Shown: positions 1 to 6,108 of the stretch, piece after piece | How positions within the stretch are numbered: position 1 is the stretch's first letter | Layout of the letters: every line of letters begins with the position of its first letter | Assembly (NCBI GenBank): GCA_030638185.1 | Contig: DAOWFD010000253.1 | Location: forward strand, 1-7,405 | Direction: 5' to 3' | Source of the DNA: Candidatus Aegiribacteria sp. | Lineage (GTDB): Bacteria; Fermentibacterota; Fermentibacteria; Fermentibacterales; JCC-6 | DNA: 7,405 bases | Notes under the pieces: model-generated | Seen by the model: only the letters and a program-made list of their open reading frames with translations | Database searches by the model: none | Told to the model about the DNA's origin: nothing | Made by a program: the position numbers and the translations under genes

Positions 1-2
1 CA

Positions 3-194
3 GGTAATTACGGTTCAATAAGAAGGCTGGTTAAACCACCTGAGATAAACAGAGGAAATCCGGTTGAGCGTTTCGGCCGGTTCGTATATTTCCGTCTTGG
101 CCTGCAGCGCTTTCTTTACTCTGCAGCCAGGCTGGTTCATCTCGGAAATGGCATGATAAGGTACGCTATACCTGACGGAAATGGACAACAATGA
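3..194 (+). CDS. C-terminal end of an unidentified protein (5' end outside window)
   Basis: The frame is open from the left edge to a TGA at 192-194 and gives 63 residues. The tail is rich in arginine and aromatic residues (for example RFGRFVYFRLGLQRFLYSAA) and shows no motif I recognise. Its stop overlaps the ATG of the next gene (ATGA), which implies translational coupling and co-transcription with the nucleotidyltransferase and the SIS isomerase. By context it may belong to sugar or surface-glycan metabolism, but that is inference only. That it is coding rests on the open frame and the overlap. Confidence 0.6.
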   Translation, partial: GNYGSIRRLVKPPEINRGNPVERFGRFVYFRLGLQRFLYSAARLVHLGNGMIRYAIPDGNGQQ

Positions 195-1156
195 AAGCTA
201 TGCTGCTGTGCGCAGGTTTCGGAACAAGGCTTTCACCCCTGACGGATTCGGTTCCAAAACCTCTTGTGAAAATCGCTGGTTTTACTCTTATCCATGATAC
301 TTTGCTTCACCTTCATTCACTGGGTGTTGATACAGCTGTTGTAAACGGCTCATGGATGGCGGACATGATCGAGGATTATCTTGGTAACGCTGATCTACCC
401 TTGAGAATCATCTTCCAGAGGGAAGAAGAACCGCTTGGAACGGCTGGAGCGGTCAGGGAAGCACTTCCATTCCTGGGGGAGGAATTCCTGGTTGTATACG
501 GTGACAATCTCACCAGGCAGCCTGTATCTCCCCTTATGGAACTTCACCGCAGACTGGATTCCGAGGTAACCATAGCCCTTTCTCCAACCGGAGAACCCTC
601 AAGCAAGGGTATAGTCCTTACCGAACCGGACGGAAGGGTCTCATGTTTTCGTGAGAAACCTCCCGATGAGGTCGCCGAATCGAACCTTGCCAACTCGGGG
701 TTATACATCTGCAGAAGATCAGCGGTTGAATACTTGCATGAAGGAGAATTCTCAGATTTCGGGATGGATGTATTCCCTATACTCCTGGGCGAAGGCAGGA
801 TCCTGGCTGCCGATACCCCCGGCGGGTACATAAGGGATATCGGGACAGGAGAAGGCTATCTCCTGGCCTGTCACGAAGTTCTTTCCGGCATGCTGACCCC
901 ATATGAAGACAACGGTAACATCATGAACGGTATATTGATAGAAAACAGTCAATCCTACGATGATATTGAACTAAAAGGTACATTCTGGGCAGAAAAGGAA
1001 GCCCTTATTTCAAAAGGTTGCTCTCTTGAGAATTGTGTTGTACTATCCGGCGCGGTCATCGGCAATAACTGCACATTAAAGAATTCGCTTGTAATGCCTG
1101 GAACAGCAATACCGGAATGTACGATCGCCGATGATAAATACCTGAAAGTGTTCTGA
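191..1156 (+). CDS. Sugar-1-phosphate nucleotidyltransferase (HddC / mannose-1-phosphate guanylyltransferase-like)
   Basis: This enzyme would transfer a nucleotidyl group from an NTP to a sugar 1-phosphate in the cytoplasm, giving an NDP-sugar and pyrophosphate. The N-terminal Rossmann-like domain carries the family signature LCAGFGTRLSPLT at residues 6-18, with the PKPL lysine at 23. It is followed by PLGTAGAVREA (81-91), the metal-binding VYGDN (Asp105), EKP (155-157), NSG (168-170) and RDIGT (Asp216, probable second metal ligand). Residues about 265-310 look like an irregular left-handed beta-helix of hexapeptide type (repeated G-C/N-x-hydrophobic units), as in GMP-mannose pyrophosphorylase-like proteins. 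The 321-residue length fits catalytic domain plus short helix. The start overlaps the upstream stop as ATGA and has only a weak ribosome binding site, so coupling is likely. The neighbouring GmhA-like isomerase favours an activated heptose as product. The nucleotide (GDP, CDP, UDP or dTDP) and the sugar cannot be read from sequence alone. Confidence 0.9.
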   Translation: MKAMLLCAGFGTRLSPLTDSVPKPLVKIAGFTLIHDTLLHLHSLGVDTAVVNGSWMADMIEDYLGNADLPLRIIFQREEEPLGTAGAVREALPFLGEEFLVVYGDNLTRQPVSPLMELHRRLDSEVTIALSPTGEPSSKGIVLTEPDGRVSCFREKPPDEVAESNLANSGLYICRRSAVEYLHEGEFSDFGMDVFPILLGEGRILAADTPGGYIRDIGTGEGYLLACHEVLSGMLTPYEDNGNIMNGILIENSQSYDDIELKGTFWAEKEALISKGCSLENCVVLSGAVIGNNCTLKNSLVMPGTAIPECTIADDKYLKVF

Positions 1157-1158
1157 TT

Positions 1159-1162
1159 GGAG
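1159..1162 (+). promoter_or_regulatory. Ribosome binding site of the SIS isomerase
   Basis: GGAG lies 5 bases before the ATG at 1168, inside the 11-base gap after the nucleotidyltransferase stop. It supports the ATG at 1168 as the start. Confidence 0.7.
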
Positions 1163-1167
1163 AAAAC

Positions 1168-1749
1168 ATGCAGAAAGAAATAAGCACATATTTTAATCAG
1201 ATAAGTGCACTCGTTCTGAGAATTCCATCTGAGAATATAGAAGAGCTGGTCAGGATCATATTTGAAGCCTACAAAAAGGGCAGGAGAGTTTTTATTTTCG
1301 GTAACGGAGGAGGATCTGCTACTTCCAGCCATTTCGTCTGCGACCTGTCAAAGGGTACTGCAACTCCGGGCAAACCAAGGCTGAAGGCTCTCAGTCTTTC
1401 CGATAACGTACCCCTGATAACTGCATGGGCGAATGATACAGATTACACAAATACCTTCGGTGAACAGTTGAAAAACCTTGTTGAGGAAGGAGATGTAGTT
1501 ATCGGCCTTTCCGGAAGCGGAATGAGCCCTAATGTAATAAATGCTTTCAGGGTAGCCAATAATGTCGGCGCGATTTCAGTACTGCTTTCCGGTTACAGAG
1601 GCGGAGAAGCCGCGAATGTGGCGGATAAATCAATAATAGTCCCCAGCGAGGATATGCAGCATATCGAAGATATTCATCTTATGCTCTGCCATATAGTATT
1701 CAGGATGGTCCGCAGAAGGATAAGGGGATATGAATCGTATCAGGAGTAA
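1168..1749 (+). CDS. SIS-domain phosphosugar isomerase, GmhA-like (phosphoheptose isomerase family)
   Basis: GmhA converts sedoheptulose 7-phosphate to D-glycero-D-manno-heptose 7-phosphate, the first step towards activated heptoses. This 193-residue protein has the whole-family layout: a helical N-terminus, the SIS core opening with FIFGNGGGSATSSHF (42-56), the phosphate loop LSGSGMSPNV (114-123, with Ser115, Ser117 and Ser120), and the C-terminal helix EDMQHIEDIHLMLCHIV (161-177). By alignment from memory with E. coli GmhA, the two zinc-site histidines are kept (His55, His175). The Glu ligand is Asp59, the Gln is Glu167, and the phosphate-loop serine of GNGGS is Gly49. These differences resemble a GmhA-related subfamily more than classical LPS GmhA, so the substrate could be another ketose phosphate. 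DiaA-type SIS proteins are a less likely alternative. The gene follows the nucleotidyltransferase by 11 bases, and the pairing supports an NDP-sugar pathway. Its 3' end overlaps the convergent zinc-ribbon gene by 10 bases. Confidence 0.87.
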   Translation: MQKEISTYFNQISALVLRIPSENIEELVRIIFEAYKKGRRVFIFGNGGGSATSSHFVCDLSKGTATPGKPRLKALSLSDNVPLITAWANDTDYTNTFGEQLKNLVEEGDVVIGLSGSGMSPNVINAFRVANNVGAISVLLSGYRGGEAANVADKSIIVPSEDMQHIEDIHLMLCHIVFRMVRRRIRGYESYQE

Positions 1750-1755
1750 TCCTGA
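1740..1755. other. Short inverted repeat at the convergent gene junction (possible weak terminator)
   Basis: TCAGGA-GTAA-TCCTGA is a perfect 6-bp stem with a four-base loop. On the plus strand the loop GTAA is of the GNRA type, and it contains the isomerase TAA stop. The left arm holds the complement of the zinc-ribbon gene's TGA. On the plus strand a short T-rich stretch (ATCTTTTCT, about 1765-1773) follows after some 10 bases. This is further away than in a standard intrinsic terminator, and no T-run follows on the minus strand. Stems of this size arise by chance, so a terminator role is only possible. Confidence 0.3.
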
Positions 1756-2159
1756 CTTCTGAAGATCTTTTCTCCATCGGCCAGATACTGATTCAAAGCA
1801 TCGCTGAAAATATCAGGGTCCCTTTCACTTTCTTCGGGAAATCTGCTCTTCCATAAATCCCAGGATTTCTGGATTTCCTGACTCATTACCTCGGGAAGAT
1901 TTCCGTCTTTCCTGGCTTCATCAATTAAGTCCCGATTATAGATAAAAATGTCACTTGCCAGTACCCTCGCGAATCTGGCAGCCCTCTGCTCTTTACTGTC
2001 TTCATCGATGGAAATGTCTGCCGTTCCGGTTTTATCCTTTGGAGGGTTAATAATGAAAATCTCAGAGCATTTTCTGCATCGAAAGCGTTTAGGTGAATTT
2101 CCGATTTTATTTTCGGGAATATTATACTTACTATCACAATAAGGACAGTTGACAATCAT
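1740..2159 (-). CDS. Small zinc-ribbon protein (MJ0042-type N-terminal zinc finger) of unknown function
   Basis: The 139-residue product begins with a compact zinc ribbon: Cys5-Pro-Tyr-Cys8 and Cys28-Arg-Lys-Cys31. Between them lies a SKYNIPENKIG-type segment and then FRCRKCSEIF, the pattern of the MJ0042 / zinc-ribbon_4/5 family. A charged linker (about 38-55) joins it to a helical C-terminal half, with ARFARVLASDIFIYNRDLI (57-75) followed by acidic helices. From memory, a similar 'ARVLASDI-Y' helical region occurs in orphan zinc-ribbon proteins of several Gram-negative phyla, with no assigned role. There is no signal peptide or membrane segment, so it is probably cytoplasmic. The ATG overlaps the aminotransferase stop (ATGA) and has a strong AGGAGG, so it is the last gene of the minus-strand train. 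Nucleic-acid or protein binding is a guess based only on the ribbon. Confidence 0.85.
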   Translation of the reverse strand: MIVNCPYCDSKYNIPENKIGNSPKRFRCRKCSEIFIINPPKDKTGTADISIDEDSKEQRAARFARVLASDIFIYNRDLIDEARKDGNLPEVMSQEIQKSWDLWKSRFPEESERDPDIFSDALNQYLADGEKIFRSQDYS

Positions 2160-3310
2160 GTATTGTACCTCCTGCGCAGGAATCTTTTAAATCTGTTCAC
2201 ACCTTCCCGAATATCATCGTCGGACGCCGCAAAAGATAACCTGATGTATCCTTCAGCTCCAAATGCAGAACCCGGTATTACCGCCAATCCCTCTTCTTCC
2301 AGAAGTTCACTGCAGAATCTTGCAGTGTCGGTTTCATCAGCCAAGCGGGGAAATACGTAAAATGCCCCTTCAGGTCTCTCAAATTGTATGCTTTCTACGT
2401 CCGAAAGTTTCGAACATATCAGGTCCCTTCTATTTCTGAAGGATAGGTACATCTCGCCTTTTTCTTTATCAGCCTTGCCTTCAACGGCTGCCAGTGCTGC
2501 CCACTGGGATATTGAACAGGGATTTGACGTGGAATGTGCCTGAAGTATGCCGGAGAGTTTTGACCATTCGATGTTTGCAAGTGAGTAGCCAATCCGCCAT
2601 CCAGTCATGGCATAAGTTTTCGATACACCTGAAACAACAGCCGTCCTCTCACTAAGCTCCGGCCTGTAATCAAGAATGTGTGGTGCTGCACCTTCATCGT
2701 AGACGAGATCTTCATAAATATCATCCGAGATAACCCACATATCGGTATCAGCAATGGCATCTGCGATGTCTTTCATGTTATCATCGGACGGAACGAATCC
2801 GGAGGGGTTGGAGGGGTAGTTAAGAAGCAGGCCGACTGCACCGAGATCTGCTGCTTTAAGTATTTCTTCAGGATCAATACCCTTTTCCGGTAAAACGGGT
2901 ATTCCCCCTGAAGCCTTGACCATTTCAGGATAACTGACCCAGTACGGCCTTGGAAGAAGGATCCTGTCTCCTGGATTCACGGCCGATCTGATGAGATTCG
3001 CCAGATCATGCTTGGCGCCGCAGCTTACAACTACGTTCTCAGCCTTCCATTCGATATTCCTTCTGATGGAATAGCTTTCTGCTACAGCTTCTTTCAGTTC
3101 AGGTATACCGGTACATGGGGTGTATCCGGTTTTTCCATCCTGTATCGCCTTTATCCCGGCTTCAGCGATCGGAGCCGGTGTAGGAAAATCAGGTTGGCCT
3201 GCGGTCAGTGATACAATATCCCTTCCCGATTTCTTCAGTTCCTTTGCTTTTGCACTTAACCGCAGTATCGCAGAGGGTGATAGTGACATTATAGTTCTGG
3301 AGTATTTCAT
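2156..3310 (-). CDS. PLP-dependent aminotransferase, class I/II (aspartate aminotransferase, Ib type)
   Basis: A cytoplasmic fold-type I transaminase, most likely moving the amino group between aspartate and 2-oxoglutarate; some members of this group also act on prephenate. The 384-residue length is typical. Motifs in order are AGQPDFPTP (37-45), CGAKHDL (97-103) with the lysine used by Ib enzymes for the distal carboxylate, RPYWVSYPEM (121-130), NYPSNPSG (164-171, Asn168 to the PLP ring), SDDIYEDLVYD (195-205, Asp196 and Tyr199), SGVSKTYAMTGWRIGY (227-242, Schiff-base Lys231 and phosphate-binding Arg239) and YIRLSFA (355-361, Arg357 to the alpha-carboxylate). All catalytic residues are present. 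The ATG lies 3 bases after the coaD stop, with AGGAAA 10 bases upstream. It would often be labelled aspC or aspB, but exact substrates are not proven by these motifs. Confidence 0.92.
   Translation of the reverse strand: MKYSRTIMSLSPSAILRLSAKAKELKKSGRDIVSLTAGQPDFPTPAPIAEAGIKAIQDGKTGYTPCTGIPELKEAVAESYSIRRNIEWKAENVVVSCGAKHDLANLIRSAVNPGDRILLPRPYWVSYPEMVKASGGIPVLPEKGIDPEEILKAADLGAVGLLLNYPSNPSGFVPSDDNMKDIADAIADTDMWVISDDIYEDLVYDEGAAPHILDYRPELSERTAVVSGVSKTYAMTGWRIGYSLANIEWSKLSGILQAHSTSNPCSISQWAALAAVEGKADKEKGEMYLSFRNRRDLICSKLSDVESIQFERPEGAFYVFPRLADETDTARFCSELLEEEGLAVIPGSAFGAEGYIRLSFAASDDDIREGVNRFKRFLRRRYNT
2168..2173 (-). promoter_or_regulatory. Strong ribosome binding site of the zinc-ribbon gene
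   Basis: On the minus strand AGGAGG lies 8 bases before the ATG at 2159-2157, inside the last codons of the aminotransferase. It fixes this start and suggests the small protein is made efficiently as well as by coupling. Confidence 0.75.
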
Positions 3311-3313
3311 ACG

Positions 3314-3811
3314 TTATCCGTTTCCTGCCGCAGATCCATAATATTCCTCAAGTGCTTTCCTGACGCTTGTTGTAACAACCGTGGAAAGGTCTCCACCGTA
3401 CCTCGCGATCTCTTTTACAAGTGTAGAAGAGAGGTACATATTGTCCTCCGATGGCATAAGATAAAGCCCTGTTATCTCAGGTGCCAGTCTTCTGTTCATC
3501 AGCTGCATCTGAAACTCGTATTCAAAATCTGAATTGGCCCGAAGACCTCTGATGAAAGTACGATAATTCTTCTTCTTCATATATTCAACCAGAAGGGAAT
3601 CGAATGAAGATACCTCAATCCCTTCCAGACCTGTCTCCACCAGAGATTCCCGGAGGAGCCTTACCCTCTCTTCAACCGAAAAACAGGTGGATTTTAAAGT
3701 CTGCGTCACCACGGCCACTTCAATCTTACTGAATATATTTACTGCCCTTCTTATAATGTCCAGGTGTCCGAGGGTCACAGGATCGAATGTACCAGGATAG
3801 ATAATTCTCAT
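3314..3811 (-). CDS. coaD: Phosphopantetheine adenylyltransferase (CoaD)
   Basis: Catalyses the fourth step of coenzyme A synthesis: 4'-phosphopantetheine plus ATP gives dephospho-CoA plus pyrophosphate. The 165-residue protein matches bacterial CoaD throughout. It has YPGTFDPVTLGH (5-16, Thr8 and the nucleotidyltransferase His16), Lys40 in the position of the E. coli substrate-binding lysine, FSVEERV (44-50), IRGLRANSDFEYE (87-99, Arg88 and Arg91), and YLSSTLVKEIARYGGD (126-141), the ATP-binding segment. I chose the ATG at 3811 over an in-frame ATG at 3838. The former starts directly with the family N-terminus, has AAGGAAG just upstream, and overlaps the rsmD stop as ATGA; the latter would add nine unrelated residues. 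The rsmD-coaD order is common across bacteria and supports both calls. Confidence 0.96.
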   Translation of the reverse strand: MRIIYPGTFDPVTLGHLDIIRRAVNIFSKIEVAVVTQTLKSTCFSVEERVRLLRESLVETGLEGIEVSSFDSLLVEYMKKKNYRTFIRGLRANSDFEYEFQMQLMNRRLAPEITGLYLMPSEDNMYLSSTLVKEIARYGGDLSTVVTTSVRKALEEYYGSAAGNG

Positions 3812-4344
3812 CGTACTTCCTTCATTGTCTTCCAACATAGGTAGCTGTCTCCGTACTTTCTCTTTTTCCAGCTTTCCTTCATCATGCTTTCATCTCCGCA
3901 TTCAACGAATACCGCTCCATTCGTCGATAGGATACTGTTCCAATCCATACTGTCTGTCCATTCGTAGAGCCTGCTGTACCTGTAGGGCGGATCGATGTAT
4001 ACAATATTGGGTATGGAATCCGTTGTCTTAATATAATCCCTAATGTTACCAGTAATGACTGCTGCATCTTCCATCGCGTGGTGTTCTCTGAGGAAAGCCC
4101 TGATAAGCGATGCTGAACGGGGGTTTCTGTCAACGAAGACACAATAGGATGCCCCCCAGCTCAGAGCTTCAAGACCAACTGCTCCTGTTCCAGCACATAG
4201 GTCCCATACAACAGCGGAATCTATAAGATTTCTTCCTGCAATATCAAGGAAGGCACCCCTGAGAAGTGATGAAGTGGGTCTGCACAGTTTAGACGAAGGG
4301 CGGAGAATGTGACCCTTCCACTTCCCCCGCCCCAGTCTGATCAC
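3808..4344 (-). CDS. rsmD: 16S rRNA (guanine(966)-N(2))-methyltransferase RsmD
   Basis: Methylates N2 of G966 (E. coli numbering) in 16S rRNA of the small subunit, using S-adenosylmethionine. The 178 residues show the RsmD layout: an N-terminal GRGKWKGHIL (5-14) and CRPTSSLLRGAFLDI (21-35), resembling the 'RPT...R..LFN' segment. Motif I is DLCAGTGAVGLEAL (48-61), the acidic ribose-binding Asp is 72 in VFVDRN, GNIRDY lies at 99-104, and the catalytic motif IV is DPPY (118-121), typical of N-methyltransferases. The start is GTG (4344-4342), because no ATG precedes the conserved N-terminus. A modest AAGG lies 5 bases upstream, inside a hairpin that spans the pilQ end. The stop overlaps the coaD ATG. 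Confidence 0.93.
   Translation of the reverse strand: MIRLGRGKWKGHILRPSSKLCRPTSSLLRGAFLDIAGRNLIDSAVVWDLCAGTGAVGLEALSWGASYCVFVDRNPRSASLIRAFLREHHAMEDAAVITGNIRDYIKTTDSIPNIVYIDPPYRYSRLYEWTDSMDWNSILSTNGAVFVECGDESMMKESWKKRKYGDSYLCWKTMKEVR
3816..3822 (-). promoter_or_regulatory. coaD: Ribosome binding site of coaD, deciding its start
   Basis: On the minus strand AAGGAAG lies inside the last rsmD codons, 4 bases before the ATG at 3811 (6 bases counting from the AAGGA core). This spacing favours the internal ATG over the upstream one at 3838. Confidence 0.65.
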
Positions 4345-4347
4345 TCT

Positions 4348-4367
4348 GGCCTTGTTTTAGTAAGGCC
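4348..4367 (-). other. Hairpin covering the pilQ stop and the rsmD ribosome binding site
   Basis: Read on the minus strand, GGCCTT-ACTAAAAC-AAGGCC is a perfect 6-bp stem with an 8-base loop. The pilQ TAA (4359-4357) lies in the loop, the 5' arm is the end of pilQ, and the 3' arm contains the AAGG presumed to serve rsmD. No T-run follows, so it is not a standard terminator. Ribosomes finishing pilQ would melt it, which could tie rsmD translation to pilQ translation. The role is inferred, and stems of this size also occur by chance. Confidence 0.4.
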
Positions 4368-6108
4368 TGATAATGTGTGGAGTAACGAATATTACAAGCT
4401 CTGTACTTTCTTCTCGATCGGAATTGTAGGAGAAAAGCAGATCACCGATAAGCGGGATACTTCCAAGTATCGGGATGGATGTTCTGACACTTGTATGCTT
4501 GCATCTCATTATTCCACCGATAACCGCTGTTGCGCCGTCGTCTATCATGAGGGTTGTATTGGCGCTCTGCGTGAGGATTATAGGCTGCATCGAGGCAGTT
4601 GCCTCTCCAGAAAGCTCGCTTACGACCGGAAATAGCTCAAGAGTCACTTTGTTATCAGCGTTGATATGAGGTGTAACGGTCAACTCAACTCCAACCTTAT
4701 ACATCGTTACGTAGACGTTTCCGCTCGGATCCATAAGGGTGAGCGGTATTTCCTTTCCGGATATAACTGTACCGGTCATGTTGTCTATTATCGCTATCCT
4801 CGGCTCCGAAAGTATATGCGCATGATTCTGGGATTCAAGCATCGTAATAACTGCGTTCACATCAAACATACTGGTAATGGTGCCGAATGAGAGAGAGGCA
4901 GCCGGATCTCCCACCGCGAGACCACTTGAGCTCATACCTGCGTGCACCAGTTCGTTTGATCTGGCTAGGTTCCCAAGGGACCAGTCAATACCCATTTCGT
5001 TTGCGTAGCTGGCATCGATTTCCACCAGTTTCGCTTCTATCATCACCTGTGCTGTCGGACTGTCCAGGATCGGTAACAGTCTACCTACCTCCTCGAGTTT
5101 GTACGGTATATCAGTGATGATAAGAGAGTTGGTTCTGTCGTCTATAGAGATCTGACCTCTCTCGGAAAGAGCGGTAGTAAGAGCGTTGTTCAGGCTTTGC
5201 GCAGTAGCATATCTGATCACGTATATTTCAGTCTGGAGTTCCTGAAGGTTCTCTCTGTCATGACGGGTTGATGCCATCTGGTTTATCTCCGAATAAAATT
5301 CATCCCTGGGCAGTACCCTCAGAACATTGCCCTGCATGCTGGCAGCAAGTCCCTGCGAGTTCAGAATCGCTGTGAGTGCATCCCTCCAGCCCACATTCTG
5401 CAACCGGGCGGTAACCGAGGAGGAGTAATCCTCCGGGAGCATGATGTTCAGTCCGCTCACATCTGAGATAGCCCGCATAACGGTTCTAATGCTTGCATCA
5501 ACAACATCGATGGTTATCCTTCTGCCGCCGGTTCCTGACCACTCCACCGGGAAGCCGTCTTCTATCTGGCGATGGGTCTCACTTATACGAATGCCCCTTG
5601 TTGAGGTTGCGATAGACTGTCCGGAAAGAGAAGAGTACGCCGGTGATGATAGTGGCGCCACGTCTCCGCCCGTTATGACAGGTTCAACGAATTCAGAAGT
5701 AGCTGACCATGCAGCAAAGGGTATACCTGCAGGGTCTGTCTGTATCTCAAGAACGAGTTGATTCCCATTAAGTGATGCGTTGTAATTGAGAAGCTCACCG
5801 TTAACATCGATGATTATTCTGACAATGCCATCCGGCGGAGCTTTGTACTGACTCGTTCTTATGGACAGAACACCTCCCCTGTTAATGGAGAAATCCATCG
5901 ATGGCAGCGAGTGTACCGCATCGCCAATGTCAAGTACGATCCTCATAGGATCGGTCAGGAGAAATCTTTCGTACGAAATCGCATCATCAGCGGTTAGTGT
6001 GACCAGGGTCACGTCGCCGCTGGGTACTACCGAGATATCGGTAATCCTGTACGCCGCCGCTGGTATAGCCAGCAACAGCAGTAGACTACAAACGGTTATG
6101 AGACGCAT
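4357..6108 (-). CDS. pilQ: Type IV pilus secretin PilQ (AMIN, STN and secretin domains)
   Basis: Forms the multimeric outer-membrane pore through which a type IV pilus (or related cargo) passes. The 583-residue product starts with a signal peptide (MRLITVCSLLLLLAIPAAA, cleavage near 19/20). A single AMIN domain, likely peptidoglycan-binding, follows at about 22-122. Then come a Ser/Thr-rich linker (about 123-195), an STN/N0 domain (about 196-268), one secretin N1 domain (about 294-352) and the beta-barrel secretin domain (about 416-580). The barrel carries the hallmark IPILGSIPLIGDLLF (545-559) and ends in ELVIFVTPHII. Proteobacterial PilQ often has two AMIN domains, so this is a compact version. 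I prefer the ATG at 6108 over the GTG at 6111 because AAGGTGG lies 6 bases before it. It overlaps the upstream stop by one base (TGATG). A PilP-like partner directly upstream supports PilQ over a type II or III secretin. Confidence 0.94.
   Translation of the reverse strand: MRLITVCSLLLLLAIPAAAYRITDISVVPSGDVTLVTLTADDAISYERFLLTDPMRIVLDIGDAVHSLPSMDFSINRGGVLSIRTSQYKAPPDGIVRIIIDVNGELLNYNASLNGNQLVLEIQTDPAGIPFAAWSATSEFVEPVITGGDVAPLSSPAYSSLSGQSIATSTRGIRISETHRQIEDGFPVEWSGTGGRRITIDVVDASIRTVMRAISDVSGLNIMLPEDYSSSVTARLQNVGWRDALTAILNSQGLAASMQGNVLRVLPRDEFYSEINQMASTRHDRENLQELQTEIYVIRYATAQSLNNALTTALSERGQISIDDRTNSLIITDIPYKLEEVGRLLPILDSPTAQVMIEAKLVEIDASYANEMGIDWSLGNLARSNELVHAGMSSSGLAVGDPAASLSFGTITSMFDVNAVITMLESQNHAHILSEPRIAIIDNMTGTVISGKEIPLTLMDPSGNVYVTMYKVGVELTVTPHINADNKVTLELFPVVSELSGEATASMQPIILTQSANTTLMIDDGATAVIGGIMRCKHTSVRTSIPILGSIPLIGDLLFSYNSDREESTELVIFVTPHIIRPY

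Noticed and set aside
744..753. Ten-base palindrome GAGAATTCTC in the nucleotidyltransferase gene.
   Set aside because: It is intragenic, isolated and too short to stand out as an operator.
955..1332. Minus-strand open frame of 125 codons opposite the nucleotidyltransferase and isomerase.
   Set aside because: It spans two well-supported plus-strand genes and shows no family pattern, so it is a shadow frame.
2308..2327. Perfect 7-bp inverted repeat (CACTGCA, 6-base loop, TGCAGTG) inside the aminotransferase gene.
   Set aside because: It lies in conserved coding sequence, away from any gene boundary and without a T-run. A few stems of this size are expected by chance in 7.4 kb.
3812..3838. 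Upstream in-frame ATG of coaD adding nine residues.
   Set aside because: The extra residues do not belong to the CoaD family, the overlap with rsmD would be 31 bases, and the internal ATG has a better ribosome binding site and an ATGA overlap.
4309..4635. Plus-strand open frame of 108 codons opposite pilQ and rsmD.
   Set aside because: It lies antisense to two clearly conserved genes, has no recognisable motif and is not preceded by a convincing start signal.
5419..5434. GGAGGA-GTAA-TCCTCC hairpin within pilQ, sharing the 12-mer AGGAGTAATCCT with the convergent junction near 1742.
   Set aside because: One or two repeated 12-mers are expected by chance in a window of this length, and this copy sits in the middle of the STN domain with no link to expression signals.
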